DNA of 64,000 nt from Phycisphaera sp. (GCA_016125215.1 WGMF01000008.1:1-64000), one strand, 5' to 3'. Shown: positions 1-8,726, counted from the stretch's first letter. Notes: generated by a model not told the origin, from the letters alone. A program made the numbers and translations.

Positions 1-2
1 AC

Positions 3-125
3 CCGCACAGACCCGGTAGACACGAACCGCGTGTGGTCAAACGAAGGAAAGACCGCTACAGCTACATGACCCAACCCCGCGACCAACTACGCAAACACCT
101 TGAAATCACAAGCGTTGCCGCTTAA
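3..125 (+). CDS. C-terminal end of an IS4-type transposase (5' part outside window)
   Basis: The frame is open from the window edge and ends at TAA (123-125), giving about 40 residues. They contain EPRVVKRRKDRYSYMTQPR, which resembles the arginine/lysine-rich tail common at the end of IS4-family DDE transposases (PRVVKRR...L.T.PR). The catalytic residues would lie upstream of the window, so whether the element is intact cannot be judged. Short repeats begin just after the stop. The call is by recognition of the tail motif only. Confidence 0.5.
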   Translation, partial: PHRPGRHEPRVVKRRKDRYSYMTQPRDQLRKHLEITSVAA

Positions 126-138
126 GTTGATGGCGTTC

Positions 139-232
139 GTATCCGACACCGTTTCTTAACCTTAACCCCCATAAACGGTATCCGACACCGTTTCTTAACC
201 CGACACCGTTTCTTAACCCCGTTTCTTAACCC
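139..232. repeat. Degenerate tandem repeat, GACACCGTTTCTTAACC units
   Basis: A 23-bp unit beginning GTATCCGACACCGTTTCTTA occurs at 139-161 and 178-200, followed by an 18-bp piece at 201-218 and a 14-bp piece at 219-232. Copies shorten toward the right, as if eroded from one side. They lie directly after the transposase tail and may be terminal or REP-like sequence left by a mobile element. The irregular spacing rules out a CRISPR. Confidence 0.6.
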
Positions 233-311
233 AAGTCTGTTCAAAACCCAGCAACAGCCGGGGCCCTGCAGCGGGCACAAGCGTAACGAAAACGCCGCTA
301 CGGTCGGGCAC

Positions 312-340
312 ATGGAATGGAGCCTGGGGGAGAATCGAAC
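312..340 (-). other. tRNA/tmRNA-like 3' end (T-loop plus acceptor-like segment)
   Basis: Read on the minus strand the segment has GGTTCGATTC, a T-loop-like stretch, followed by a pyrimidine-rich arm and ...GGCTCCA, as in the 3' end of a tRNA or tmRNA. No D-arm, anticodon arm or tmRNA body is visible upstream, and the T-stem pairs imperfectly. It is therefore not a functional RNA gene but may be an attachment-site remnant; a similar piece lies at about 2566. Confidence 0.35.
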
Positions 341-351
341 CACCCGTCTTG

Positions 352-2379
352 CTACTTTCGAACTGTGTCTTCAATGGGCCAGGATGCTCGGCGGGGGTCT
401 TCGTATAAGCCGATCTTCTCGACGGGGATCGTCTTGAATGCGATTTTCTCGATCGCGGCGGGGTCTTTGAAACGGATGTCGGTGAGTTTGCCAGCTTTGT
501 CTTTGACCAGCGTGATCCATGTGGGGTCGTTGTCGAAGACGAGGTTATTATCGATGACCTGATCCTTCTTCGTGCTTGCCTTGATGTCGTCCCATTTTCC
601 GCCGGCGCTGATGTTGGCCCGGATGAGATTGCGCTTCGGCGCACCGGGGTCGTCTTCGAGGATGTTGGCAAGTGTCGGGTATTGCTTTTGCCAAAGCTCA
701 CTCTTATAGGGAACGGCCCGCAGCCTTTTTTGCAGCGTTTCGTCCGGATCGGTGACCATCTTCCTTTGCCAGTTCATGCCGCGGTCATCGAGGTGGACGG
801 ATCGCCAGCAGTTGACAAAGACGTTGTATGTGACGGTGTGGTCGCAGCCCCCGCCGAGGAAGACGGCGCGGTTAACGTTTTCAAAAATATTTCCTGTGAT
901 GGTTTGACCGCTGATCTGGTCGTCCTGATAGATGGCCATACCTTTTAAGCCGGTCTCACCGGTGATGTCGTGCCAGTAGTTGTAGCGGATCACGGTGCCG
1001 CGTTTCGTCCAGTCGCGGCCGGCGTAGAGTGCGCCGGCGTCGCCACTTTCCCGGATGACATCGCTGATTTCGTTGAACTCGATGGTGTTGTTGTTGCCGT
1101 TGCCTAAGATCGCGGTGTGGGGCGCGTGGTGGATCAGGTTGTGCGCGATGCGGATGCCTACGCCGTCGAACTGCACAGCACCCCGGTATGTCCGGTTGCG
1201 ACGCGAGTAGTGGTGGATGTGGTTGTTCTCGATGTTGTGACCGGCGGGCGTGAGAGTCGGCGTATCGCCGCCGCTGACCATGATGCCCCCCGCGCCGCAA
1301 TAGCCGATGTCGCAACCGTAGACGAGGTGGTCCGTTCCGCCGGTGATCTCGACCGCGCGCGTGCCGACGTTGCGGATCGTGCAACCCACTACCCGCAGGT
1401 CAGACCCTCCGGAGGACTTCACAGCCGTGTCCCGGCAGGCTCCCATGACAAAGCCACGGAACGTGACGTGTGACAGCTCGCGGCCCTCGATGAACCCCGT
1501 GGCTTGGGAGAGCACGGTCAGCCCGTCACCCTCGGGCGGCCAGAGATACACGAGCCTGTTCTGGCGGTCGATGTAATACTCCCCCGGTGTGTCGAGTTCG
1601 CAGAACATGTTGTCGGCAAACCAACGGGCTGATTTTGCGGTGATCCCGTATTTCGGTTCGATCTCTTTCGACCGCTTGATGATGTGCTTTTCAGCGTCGA
1701 AGCCGACGATCGGCTCGTGGACCTCTGCCCAGTCGTGGTGCCAATAAGCCAGGACCCACGGGTCGGGCTCTTGTGCCCACCGTGCGATACGATCGGTGTC
1801 CACGACGAGGTGTTGCGGGTCGAGCACTTTGTCGACCTTGTTGAACCCCACGTTGGGCCAGCGTGCAGGCGTGAGGGGTCGATCACCAAAGAACAACTCC
1901 GCCTCGGCGGGATTCACGCCGATACCAAAACCATAGACTTTCAATTCGCCAAGCTCGGTGATGTCTTGTGCGTTAAGGTCAGCAACCCGGACGTGGGGAC
2001 GCGCCTCAACAGGCAGGCGTTCGAGCACAGGCTTGTCGGTGACCGGTTTCCATGCGGTCACGTTGACGCCACCGGTAAATCGGACAATTGCGTGGTCATC
2101 GGCTCTGTAGGTGATGTGTGACCGGGTGGTTCCCGAGTCTTGCGCCTCAAATTCGACCGGTTCCGAGAAGCGATATGTGCCCGCGGCGAAAATCACCGTG
2201 ATCGGCCGGTCCTTGTCGAGTGTTCTGACACGATCGCGCGCGCCGGCTAACGTCGCTAAAGGCTCAGCTTCGGTCCCCGCTTGAGTATCCCGGCCGGTCG
2301 GGCTGACATACAACATCACCTCGGCGGATACAGGCATTGCGAACAAGATCATGCACACGACCATGAGCCATGGATTCAT
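352..2379 (-). CDS. Secreted right-handed beta-helix protein (glycosidase-like, possibly GH141-type)
   Basis: 675 residues from the ATG at 2379, chosen because it opens a clear signal peptide (MNPWLMVVCMILFAMPVSA) right before the mature domain; a longer frame to 2454 adds an unlikely N-terminus. The mature protein opens with YVSPTGRDTQAGT...PLATLAGARD, the entry motif of many parallel beta-helix glycosidases, then AELFFGDRPLTPARWPNVGF, and later Asn/Gly/His-rich coils (NNHIHHYSRRN, NNNTIEFNEI). This pattern recalls GH141-like proteins, but the family is inferred. It would act on a polysaccharide outside the inner membrane. A regulator, PEP-CTERM protein and pseudopilin follow to the right, suggesting a carbohydrate-use neighbourhood. 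Confidence 0.7.
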   Translation of the reverse strand: MNPWLMVVCMILFAMPVSAEVMLYVSPTGRDTQAGTEAEPLATLAGARDRVRTLDKDRPITVIFAAGTYRFSEPVEFEAQDSGTTRSHITYRADDHAIVRFTGGVNVTAWKPVTDKPVLERLPVEARPHVRVADLNAQDITELGELKVYGFGIGVNPAEAELFFGDRPLTPARWPNVGFNKVDKVLDPQHLVVDTDRIARWAQEPDPWVLAYWHHDWAEVHEPIVGFDAEKHIIKRSKEIEPKYGITAKSARWFADNMFCELDTPGEYYIDRQNRLVYLWPPEGDGLTVLSQATGFIEGRELSHVTFRGFVMGACRDTAVKSSGGSDLRVVGCTIRNVGTRAVEITGGTDHLVYGCDIGYCGAGGIMVSGGDTPTLTPAGHNIENNHIHHYSRRNRTYRGAVQFDGVGIRIAHNLIHHAPHTAILGNGNNNTIEFNEISDVIRESGDAGALYAGRDWTKRGTVIRYNYWHDITGETGLKGMAIYQDDQISGQTITGNIFENVNRAVFLGGGCDHTVTYNVFVNCWRSVHLDDRGMNWQRKMVTDPDETLQKRLRAVPYKSELWQKQYPTLANILEDDPGAPKRNLIRANISAGGKWDDIKASTKKDQVIDNNLVFDNDPTWITLVKDKAGKLTDIRFKDPAAIEKIAFKTIPVEKIGLYEDPRRASWPIEDTVRK

Positions 2380-2559
2380 GCGGCGGTTTCCCGAGAAACC
2401 AAGGCACGCCTGCCTAGGTGGATTTTCTACGCCATCCCAAGTCCCGCGTAACACAAACAGAATACACCAACCCGTTCCCGATCCGGGGTGGGGCTGAGCG
2501 TCAATAGGAGTTGTGGCTGCGCCGTTTGCTCATCACAAACACATGCCAATCGCGTTGGC

Positions 2560-2738
2560 AAAATGGTGCCGGGAATCGAACCCCCCGGAAAACCCGCTCT
2601 TGTGCAACGCTAAGCGGGGTCACATCACAAAAAGGGTCACAATCTGACCGCGATCTGACCTTCATCCTATCGACCTGGCCCACGCTGACGCCCACACAGC
2701 GGCGGGCTGTGTTGCGCCTGTTGCGTTCTTATCTCAAG
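2560..2738 (+). pseudogene. Integrase-associated debris with a tRNA-like 3' end
   Basis: The minus strand at 2566-2586 reads GGGGGTTCGATTCCCGGCAC followed by CA, a tRNA-like 3' end. On the plus strand the same DNA translates as MVPGIEP, and 2652-2738 gives an in-frame stretch with STWPTLTPTQRRAVLRLLRS. That resembles the short W-P-x-L-P tail found behind XerC-type integrases in planctomycetes. No integrase gene remains. I read this as scar tissue of an integrated element. The rest of 2380-3209 holds no gene I can support apart from the remnant at 3016 and the repeats listed. Confidence 0.35.
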
Positions 2739-2911
2739 GGCACCCTCGACAGGCCAGCAAGGACCGATTGCCAAGGCCGAGCCCTTCCGGGGGTCGTGGG
2801 TGATATCGGGGGACACGGCACAAGGAGCACCACCGCGTCAACTGGTCTCTGCCGCGCCCTTCGGGCAGCGCATCACTTTAATTTTCTGCATTTTACAGCC
2901 ATGGTCAATAG

Positions 2912-2938
2912 CCTGCCTGACCTGCCTGACCTGCCTGA
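2912..2938. repeat. Three tandem copies of a 9-mer (CCTGCCTGA)
   Basis: Three exact head-to-tail copies of CCTGCCTGA followed by a degenerate fourth (GCCTGCCCG). It sits in the gene-poor stretch 2455-3209, just before a GC-rich hairpin around 2996-3014 (CCGCCGCAGGCGG). No coding meaning seen. Confidence 0.75.
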
Positions 2939-3015
2939 GCCTGCCCGTGGCCTGCGACCCGTGAACGTTAGCCTGCGGAGCGTCGTTCGGGCGGACGCCC
3001 GCCGCCGCAGGCGGC

Positions 3016-3177
3016 AGTAGACTTGATCTCAAGACATTAAACGGAACCTGTGATGATGATGAGTCACGCTCCAATATCATCAGCAATCTGCTGGAACGCG
3101 GTATCGAAGAGCAGGAAGAGTTCTTCCGTGACATGGAGAACCCGCTCTATCGGGGGCTGATCGGGCGCAAAAAATAA
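3016..3177 (+). pseudogene. Truncated small ORF, possibly a ribbon-helix-helix antitoxin remnant
   Basis: An open frame without a start codon ends at TAA 3175-3177. Its last residues include SRSNIISNLLERGIEEQEEF and end NPLYRGLIGRKK. The pattern R-S-x-x-I-x-x-L-L-E-x-G-I-E resembles the second helix of ribbon-helix-helix antitoxins. A GC-rich hairpin replaces the expected N-terminus, which suggests the gene was broken by insertion of a palindromic repeat. No toxin partner is visible. The call is weak. Confidence 0.25.
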
Positions 3178-3209
3178 CACGGTGATGACAGATTTATCCC
3201 GTGACCCCT

Positions 3210-4385
3210 TTATCCTGATCGGTACGACCCGGCGTGTCCTTGGGCGGTGAGCTTTCGGTTTCGGCCGGGGGATTGGTTGCGGAACTGGATCAGAGTCTGG
3301 CCGGTCTGTTCTTTGAACAGGCGTGACATGTGCGACCTTGAGACGAAACCCGCGGCGTCGGTCAAAGCCTGGGTGTCCAGGTCGGTGGTCAGAAGAAGCT
3401 CCTTGATTGCCTCGATGCGTGCTTCGACGATCCGTTGATGCGGCGTGGTGTTGAGCGCCTTGCGGAACTTCCAGGTGAGCGTCCTGCGGTTGGTCTTGGC
3501 GTGTCGCACCACGTCTTCGATGCGGACTTCCCGCCGGGCGTTGGCGTGGATAAACGCGATGGCTCTGTCGACGACCGGGTCCTCCGTGGTCGCATATCCG
3601 GTCGATTCTCGGGCGACCAGTCGCACCGGCGGGACGGGGGGGAGGTCGGTTTCGATGCCCTCGCCGTCGAGTTGCCGAGCGAGGATACGCGCCGCTTCGT
3701 AGCCCCGGCCCTTCATGTCCAGTTCGATGCTCGTGAGCGGGGGGAAGCTGGACTCGCAGATGAAGGTGGCGTTGTTGGCAGCGACGAAACCGACCCGCCG
3801 GGGGACATCGATCCCCGCATCCCGGCAGGCATTGACCAGCGGTGCGCCACGCGAGTCATCGACCGCCAAACACCCGATCGGCCCAGGGTCATCCTCCAAC
3901 GCCGCGGCAAGCAGGGTTGAGTCGTCCGCCCCCCAATCCCGGGCATCAACCACCAGCCGATCCATCTCGAACCCACGGTTAATCAGGGCATCGATGAAGC
4001 CCTGTCGCCTTCGGTCCGCGGTGACGCTGAGCTGATCCCCGAACCAGCCGAAGCGGCGGTACCCTCGCTGGATCAAGTGTTCCGCAGCCAGTCGGCCGAC
4101 CTCCGCATCGTCGTGCCAGACCTGCGGCAAAAGGGGATCGATGAATCGGCTGGACAGGCTCGACGCGGGCAGGCCCCGGTCGTGGATGTACCGACGCGTG
4201 GCCTCGTCGTGCGTGGCAAGAATCCCGCCGACCAGAGGCTTGTAGGCATCGGGCGAATCCTTCCACCGCCCGACCATAACCAGTCGCCAGTTTCGTTCGT
4301 GTCGTCGGACGAACTCGCAGATGCCGCGAAATGCTTCGCGGTTATCGAAGTTCTCATGGGTGAAATGGATTCCGATCTGGAGCAT
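3210..4385 (-). CDS. XylR-type transcriptional regulator (sugar-binding domain plus AraC helix-turn-helix)
   Basis: 391 residues. Roughly residues 1-270 form a LacI/periplasmic-binding-like sensor (LVGGILATHDE, RRFGWFGDQLSVTADRRRQGF, GCLAVDDSRGAPLVNACRDAGIDVP cannot be mistaken for an enzyme), and 275-375 an AraC-type DNA-binding domain (RTLTWKFRKALNTTP, then ALTDAAGFVSRSHMSRLFKE). Regulators of this architecture sense sugars and activate catabolic genes. The start is ATG at 4385, just downstream of a promoter with a palindromic operator (4401-4444), which suggests autoregulation. The PEP-CTERM and pseudopilin genes diverge from it and the beta-helix enzyme lies beyond its 3' end; these are possible targets. 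Confidence 0.88.
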   Translation of the reverse strand: MLQIGIHFTHENFDNREAFRGICEFVRRHERNWRLVMVGRWKDSPDAYKPLVGGILATHDEATRRYIHDRGLPASSLSSRFIDPLLPQVWHDDAEVGRLAAEHLIQRGYRRFGWFGDQLSVTADRRRQGFIDALINRGFEMDRLVVDARDWGADDSTLLAAALEDDPGPIGCLAVDDSRGAPLVNACRDAGIDVPRRVGFVAANNATFICESSFPPLTSIELDMKGRGYEAARILARQLDGEGIETDLPPVPPVRLVARESTGYATTEDPVVDRAIAFIHANARREVRIEDVVRHAKTNRRTLTWKFRKALNTTPHQRIVEARIEAIKELLLTTDLDTQALTDAAGFVSRSHMSRLFKEQTGQTLIQFRNQSPGRNRKLTAQGHAGSYRSG

Positions 4386-4400
4386 AGAGGAGTACTAAGT

Positions 4401-4444
4401 TGCCTATTTAGGCACAAAATAGTACCGAATAGGCATTGCGTCAA
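4401..4444 (-). promoter_or_regulatory. Promoter and palindromic operator of the XylR-type regulator
   Basis: On the minus strand TTGACG (4444-4439) is followed after 17 bp by TATTTT (4421-4416), a good sigma-70-like pair. A palindrome TGCCTATTTAGGCA (4401-4414) lies just past the -10, at the expected transcription start. A further half-site, TAGGCA on the plus strand, lies in the spacer (4430-4435). This layout suits negative autoregulation. That the adjacent regulator binds it is inference. Confidence 0.6.
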
Positions 4445-4571
4445 CCCCTTTTTGTGGCAAAATACATGACATGTCTTTGGATGTTCTTCGGAGGGAGGTC
4501 CTCCGCGGCATCCAGTCATGTGGTCCAGAATGTCTCCACATAGAGGCATTCACAACTAGGAGGTCAGATTC

Positions 4572-5270
4572 ATGTTGCTTAAACCCTCACCCACCAAGCC
4601 CCGTGCAAGATTGGTAATCTCCTCCGCTGTTCTATCTTTGCTGCTCTTTGCCGCTACCGCTCCAGCCGCGACGATCTTGTTCGACTTCCAGAATGATTTG
4701 ACTACGGACATTGCCGCAGGTGCTGTGCCAGTGACTGATCTCTCGTCTCCCGTCAGTGGAACGTTTGGCTCAAGCACCGTCACTCTCACCGCGTCAGTAG
4801 GTAACGATACCAGTAAATCACGCGACCGCGGTGCCAATTCGGGTCCTAACAGCGATATCACTCGGGATTTCATCCAGTGGGGCATTTCTACCCCAATCAC
4901 CATCACGATCTCCGGTCTCACAGCTAACCAGGAATATGCGTTCACGATCTGGTCCGGAGATTTGTCCTCTGGTCAGATCAAAACAACCGACCACACGATC
5001 GCCGGTACCTCGGGTGGAGGGACTATACAACACACATCAGTCTCTTTGGCCGTTGAAAATGCAACTGGCGGTAGCCAAATCGACTTTGCCAATGTTGTCT
5101 CCACTGCCAGTGGCACACTTACCTATACGATCGATTATGTCACTGGTGGAGGTACTGCCGCTACCCTGAATGGGATGCAACTTGATCCCGTCCCTGTCCC
5201 CGAGCCCGCGTCGCTGGTGCTGCTGGGCATCGGCGGCCTGATGATCGCCGGCTATAGTCGTAAGGCTTGA
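4572..5270 (+). CDS. PEP-CTERM sorting domain protein
   Basis: 232 residues with an N-terminal signal peptide (about residues 12-33, ending APAA) and a classic C-terminal tripartite tag: VPEPASLVLLGIGGLMIAGY then SRKA. PEP-CTERM proteins are exported and processed by an exosortase, often with exopolysaccharide. The middle is Thr/Ser/Gly-rich and beta-like with no recognised catalytic motif. A strong Shine-Dalgarno AGGAGG lies at 4558-4563. A rho-independent terminator follows the stop. No exosortase gene is in the window. Confidence 0.9.
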   Translation: MLLKPSPTKPRARLVISSAVLSLLLFAATAPAATILFDFQNDLTTDIAAGAVPVTDLSSPVSGTFGSSTVTLTASVGNDTSKSRDRGANSGPNSDITRDFIQWGISTPITITISGLTANQEYAFTIWSGDLSSGQIKTTDHTIAGTSGGGTIQHTSVSLAVENATGGSQIDFANVVSTASGTLTYTIDYVTGGGTAATLNGMQLDPVPVPEPASLVLLGIGGLMIAGYSRKA

Positions 5271-5304
5271 AGGAAGTAGACCCTTGAACAACGTGACCTC
5301 CTCC

Positions 5305-5342
5305 AACGGCTGCGCAGGCGAGAGTGCCGCGCAGCCGTTTTC
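5305..5342 (+). terminator. Rho-independent terminator after the PEP-CTERM gene
   Basis: Perfect 11-bp stem: AACGGCTGCGC (5305-5315) pairs with GCGCAGCCGTT (5329-5339) around a 13-nt loop, followed by a short T run. It separates the PEP-CTERM gene from the pseudopilin-like gene. Confidence 0.8.
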
Positions 5343-5395
5343 AAGTTCCGATTCAGCCGATGGGCGTGAATGATCCCCTGATGGGAAGCCCCGAC

Positions 5396-6277
5396 ATGTC
5401 CACGCTTCAATCCCGATCCAAGGCGTTTACCCTTGTCGAGCTTTTAGTCGTCATAACCATCCTTGTTGTGCTGGTCGCGATCCTGCTGCCCGCGCTGGAC
5501 CAGGCCCGCTACAAAGCCCGGCTGACGGTGTGTGGCACCAACCTGCGACAGGTCCTCATCGGTGCGAACACGTATGCCAGTGACAATAACAGCTATTACC
5601 CCAACGGGCCTGGTCTGAATCATCCCGCATTTTGGCCCACCGGAGTGGCGATGGCGATGCGTCAGCAGCTCTTTGCGGAACACCCGGCGGTGTTCGGTGA
5701 GTATCTGGGCGGAAGTGTCAGCCCGAGTAAAAATAAATTGATACGTTGTCCGCAGGTCATGGCGGAGGGGGCCGGTGTCCTCTATTCCTCCCTGTCCAAC
5801 GCGCAGTATTACCTTCACTTCAACGCCACCGCATCCGTGCGCAGCGGTTCCGATGTCGTATCGGGAACAAGCGGGTATTACGCGGTGCCAAGACAACCCA
5901 ATGAAGCGATGACCCGCGTGGACGACACACGTATCCAGAAAGGCTACCCATTCCTCGGTGCCGGGGTCTGGGAATCCGCCGTGGTTGGTTCCGACATTGC
6001 GTACATGCGGATCACGGGCGGCCTGGCGCGTATCATCACCGGCCACATGCGGGGCGGGACGCGAGAAGACATCAGCGCGACGGGTAACCCCGCGCTGAAC
6101 CTGGCCAGCCCCGACGCCAACGGGACCGCCAACTACGTTTTTTCGGATGGCAGTGTCTCGCGCTACTCATTCTTTGCCGCTTACATCAATACAACGATGG
6201 TTTATATCGACGATGGCTCTGCGGGCAGCCAAGGCGGCTACCTCCTGCCCCGCGAGCGCAGCAACAAGCTGCAATGA
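5396..6277 (+). CDS. Pseudopilin-like protein with prepilin N-terminal methylation motif
   Basis: 293 residues from ATG 5396. The leader MSTLQSRSKAFTLVELLVVI has the prepilin peptidase site before F-T-L-V-E-L-L, with Glu at +5 and a hydrophobic helix. The mature part has N-L-R-Q near residue 55 and a C-terminal A-N-Y-V-F-S-D-G-S motif typical of the large planctomycete pseudopilin-like families. Such proteins are inserted like type II secretion minor pilins, but their exact role is unknown. The upstream in-frame ATG at 5324 overlaps the terminator and is rejected. Confidence 0.85.
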   Translation: MSTLQSRSKAFTLVELLVVITILVVLVAILLPALDQARYKARLTVCGTNLRQVLIGANTYASDNNSYYPNGPGLNHPAFWPTGVAMAMRQQLFAEHPAVFGEYLGGSVSPSKNKLIRCPQVMAEGAGVLYSSLSNAQYYLHFNATASVRSGSDVVSGTSGYYAVPRQPNEAMTRVDDTRIQKGYPFLGAGVWESAVVGSDIAYMRITGGLARIITGHMRGGTREDISATGNPALNLASPDANGTANYVFSDGSVSRYSFFAAYINTTMVYIDDGSAGSQGGYLLPRERSNKLQ

Positions 6278-6390
6278 GCGGGCGGTCTGTTGGGTCCATC
6301 ATTCCCGCATCAAGTCAGGAGTGGTCAGGGGTCAGTCCCATGATTACGGGGTGTCGGTTACGGTCGGCGGGTGTTTGATAGACTTGGTTT

Positions 6391-6915
6391 GTGTCTGACG
6401 CGCTGCCGATTATCCAGGGTTCGGACCCGCGACAGCGGCGGGGGTGTGACGGGTGTACCGCTTGCTGTCACGTGTTCGATGTGCCGGACATCCCGTCGGA
6501 GGCGTTCGAGCCTTGCCGACACCTGGGCCAGCGAAGCGACGGGCTGGGGCAGGGGTGTACGATCCACGGTTCGACGCCGGCCTTGTGCAAGGGTTATCTG
6601 TGCGAGTGGGCGCTGGGGAACGCGCCGCAGTGGATGAAGCCCAGCGAGTGCGGGGTCGTGCCGGGGCACACCGTGGGGCACAGCGCGATGCAGCTCAACG
6701 AGGTCTGGCCCGGGGCGTCGGATTCCGAACAGGTCCAGGGTTTCATCCGTGAGTCCAACCAGCGGCGGATCAACGTGCTGGTGATGCGTCACCCGACGCA
6801 GGCGGAACAAGCCTCGGGCACAGAACCGAAAAACCGCGTCTACCTATTCAATGGTGAGGTGCGCGAAGTCGAGGGCGGGGACCACACGCTCGTATACGCT
6901 GCCCCGTTGAGTTAG
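6391..6915 (+). CDS. YkgJ-like cysteine-cluster protein
   Basis: 174 residues from a GTG start. The N-terminal CDGCTACC is the CxxCxxCC motif of the YkgJ/UPF0153 cysteine-cluster family, and further cysteines (PCRHL, GCTIHG, ALCKGYLCEW) complete a probable zinc or Fe-S site. Family function is not established. There is no signal peptide, so it is probably cytoplasmic. It stands alone between the pseudopilin gene and the sulfatase, and a dispersed palindromic repeat begins at its stop codon. Confidence 0.75.
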   Translation: MSDALPIIQGSDPRQRRGCDGCTACCHVFDVPDIPSEAFEPCRHLGQRSDGLGQGCTIHGSTPALCKGYLCEWALGNAPQWMKPSECGVVPGHTVGHSAMQLNEVWPGASDSEQVQGFIRESNQRRINVLVMRHPTQAEQASGTEPKNRVYLFNGEVREVEGGDHTLVYAAPLS

Positions 6916-7085
6916 AACACGTATCAAAATGACTTGAAATGAGATCACAGGATATACGGGGCCGGGGAAGAAACCGCAGATTGCGCAGATTTCACAGATC
7001 GATCCGGGTTGATGACAGAGGAAAGCAACCTGAATATCGCCTTGAATCTGCGTCATCTGCGCAATCTGCGGTTTCTGTCTCCACG
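6912..7085. repeat. Dispersed palindromic repeat, copy 1 (second copy at 40585-40755)
   Basis: This fills most of the 300-bp gap before the sulfatase. It opens with TTAGAACACGTATCAAAATG, then two long arms in inverted orientation: 6972-7003 (CCGCAGATTGCGCAGATTTC...) and 7045-7075 (...ATCTGCGCAATCTGCGGTTT). Within an arm the word GCAGAT recurs every 9 bp. A copy with the same borders and arms lies 33 kb away. No transposase is encoded, so this is a MITE- or REP-like non-autonomous element. Confidence 0.7.
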
Positions 7086-7223
7086 CTTGTCATTGACGCG
7101 GGCATGGTGGTCGCCTGGGTGGGGCTATCTTTTGGGTGGCCATGGTATAGCCGTGGCCTTATTGGTTTTTCAGTGTCGCACCGCCCGCTCCCCAACGGCA
7201 ACACTTTTCCCTAAACTATGGCC

Positions 7224-8726
7224 ATGCGTATCCTCTACATCGACATCGATTCCCAGCGGCCCGACCACCTCTCCTGCTACGGCTACCACCGCAAGACCTC
7301 GCCGACCATTGACCGCATTGCCGCAATGGGCCTGCGGTGCAAGCGGGTCTACACCTCCGATGCGCCGTGCCTGCCCTCACGCACCGCATTCTACTCCGGC
7401 CGTTTGGGCATCCAGACCGGCGTCGTGGGCCACGGCGGCAGCGCAGCCGAGCCTAAGAACACCGGGACCATCCGCGGCTTCCGCGACCTCTACGATCAGT
7501 TCGGCCTCGGTCGCCAACTCCAGGAGCTGGGCTTCCACACCGCGATGGTCAGCCCGTTCGGGCAGCGTCACGCGGCCCACTGGTTCTACGCGGGGTTCAA
7601 CGAGATCCACAACACAGGCAAGGGCGGCATGGAGTCGGCTGAGGAAGTCATGCCCGTCGTCAACGATTGGCTCAAGCACAACGCCAAGAAGGACAAGTGG
7701 TACCTGCACCTGAACCTCTGGGACCCCCACACGCCCTACCGCGTGCCCATGTCATATGGCGACCCCTTCAAGAACGAGCCGATCCCCGATTGGATCTCCG
7801 ACGACGTGCTCAAGGAACACATCCACCACACCGGCCCGCACTCGGCCAGCGACCTGGGCATGTACCGTGACGCCGACCCCAAGGCTTACCCGCGCCAGCC
7901 CGCACGCATCACCGACCGGGCCACCCTCCGCCAATGGCTCGACGGCTACGACACCGCGGTCAAGTATGTCGACGACCAGATCGCCTCCATCGTCAAACAA
8001 CTCGAAGAGGCCGGCGTCTACGACGACACCGCGATCATCATCTCCGCGGACCACGGCGAAAACCAGGGCGAACTGGGCCTCTACGGTGAGCACGCCACCG
8101 CAGACGAACAGACCTGCCACGTCCCGATGATTATCAAGTGGCCCGGCGGGGTGAAGGGCAAGACCGATGACGCGCTGCACTACTCACTCGACCTGGCGCC
8201 GACGCTCATGGACCTGCTCGGCGGGAAAAAGCCCGAGATCTGGGACGGCCGATCCTTTGCGGATACGGTCAAGTCCGGTGCCCCGTCCGGGCGTGAAGAA
8301 CTGGTCGTGAGCCAGTGCTGCCACGTGCTGCAGCGCTCCGTGCGCTACGACAACTGGCTCTACATCCGCACCTACCACGACGGGTTCCACCTCTTCCCCG
8401 ACGAGATGCTCTTTGACATCGTCAAGGACCCGCACGAGCAACACAACCTCGCGGCGTCCAAGCCCGAGGTCGTGCGCGAGGCGTCTTACAGGTTGTCACA
8501 GTGGCACGCCGACCAGATGCAGAAGATGACGCACTATGCGAGCAACCCGACCGACCCGCTGTGGCTCGTGCAGTTCGAGGGCGGCCCGGCCCACGCCCAG
8601 CACAACCCCGACCCCCGGAAGGGAGAGAGTTACCTGGTCAAGTATCTCCCACGCCTCGAACAGACCGGCCGCGCCGACGGGGCGGCAGCCCTGCGCGAGA
8701 AGTACGGAAAGTTCCTCAAGGGTTGA
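7224..8726 (+). CDS. Sulfatase (type I, formylglycine-dependent, no signal peptide)
   Basis: About 500 residues. The motif APCLPSRTAF near residue 50 is the C-x-P-S-R signature in which Cys is converted to formylglycine. Metal ligands are present: the DID pair near the N-terminus and SADHGE near residue 270. Sulfatases hydrolyse sulfate esters, here probably on a sugar. There is no export signal, so action on imported substrate is likely. TAAACT (7212-7217) ends 6 bases before ATG 7224, favouring this start over ATG 7218, two codons upstream in frame. A dehydrogenase of sugar-derivative type follows 45 bp downstream. Confidence 0.92.
   Translation: MRILYIDIDSQRPDHLSCYGYHRKTSPTIDRIAAMGLRCKRVYTSDAPCLPSRTAFYSGRLGIQTGVVGHGGSAAEPKNTGTIRGFRDLYDQFGLGRQLQELGFHTAMVSPFGQRHAAHWFYAGFNEIHNTGKGGMESAEEVMPVVNDWLKHNAKKDKWYLHLNLWDPHTPYRVPMSYGDPFKNEPIPDWISDDVLKEHIHHTGPHSASDLGMYRDADPKAYPRQPARITDRATLRQWLDGYDTAVKYVDDQIASIVKQLEEAGVYDDTAIIISADHGENQGELGLYGEHATADEQTCHVPMIIKWPGGVKGKTDDALHYSLDLAPTLMDLLGGKKPEIWDGRSFADTVKSGAPSGREELVVSQCCHVLQRSVRYDNWLYIRTYHDGFHLFPDEMLFDIVKDPHEQHNLAASKPEVVREASYRLSQWHADQMQKMTHYASNPTDPLWLVQFEGGPAHAQHNPDPRKGESYLVKYLPRLEQTGRADGAAALREKYGKFLKG

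Noticed and set aside
139-232. Possible CRISPR array
   Set aside because: Repeats are of unequal length and lie end to end without spacers; no cas gene is near.
2560-2600. Complete tRNA or tmRNA gene
   Set aside because: Only a T-loop and acceptor-like end are visible; no D-arm, anticodon stem or tag-reading frame can be found, and the T-stem does not pair well.
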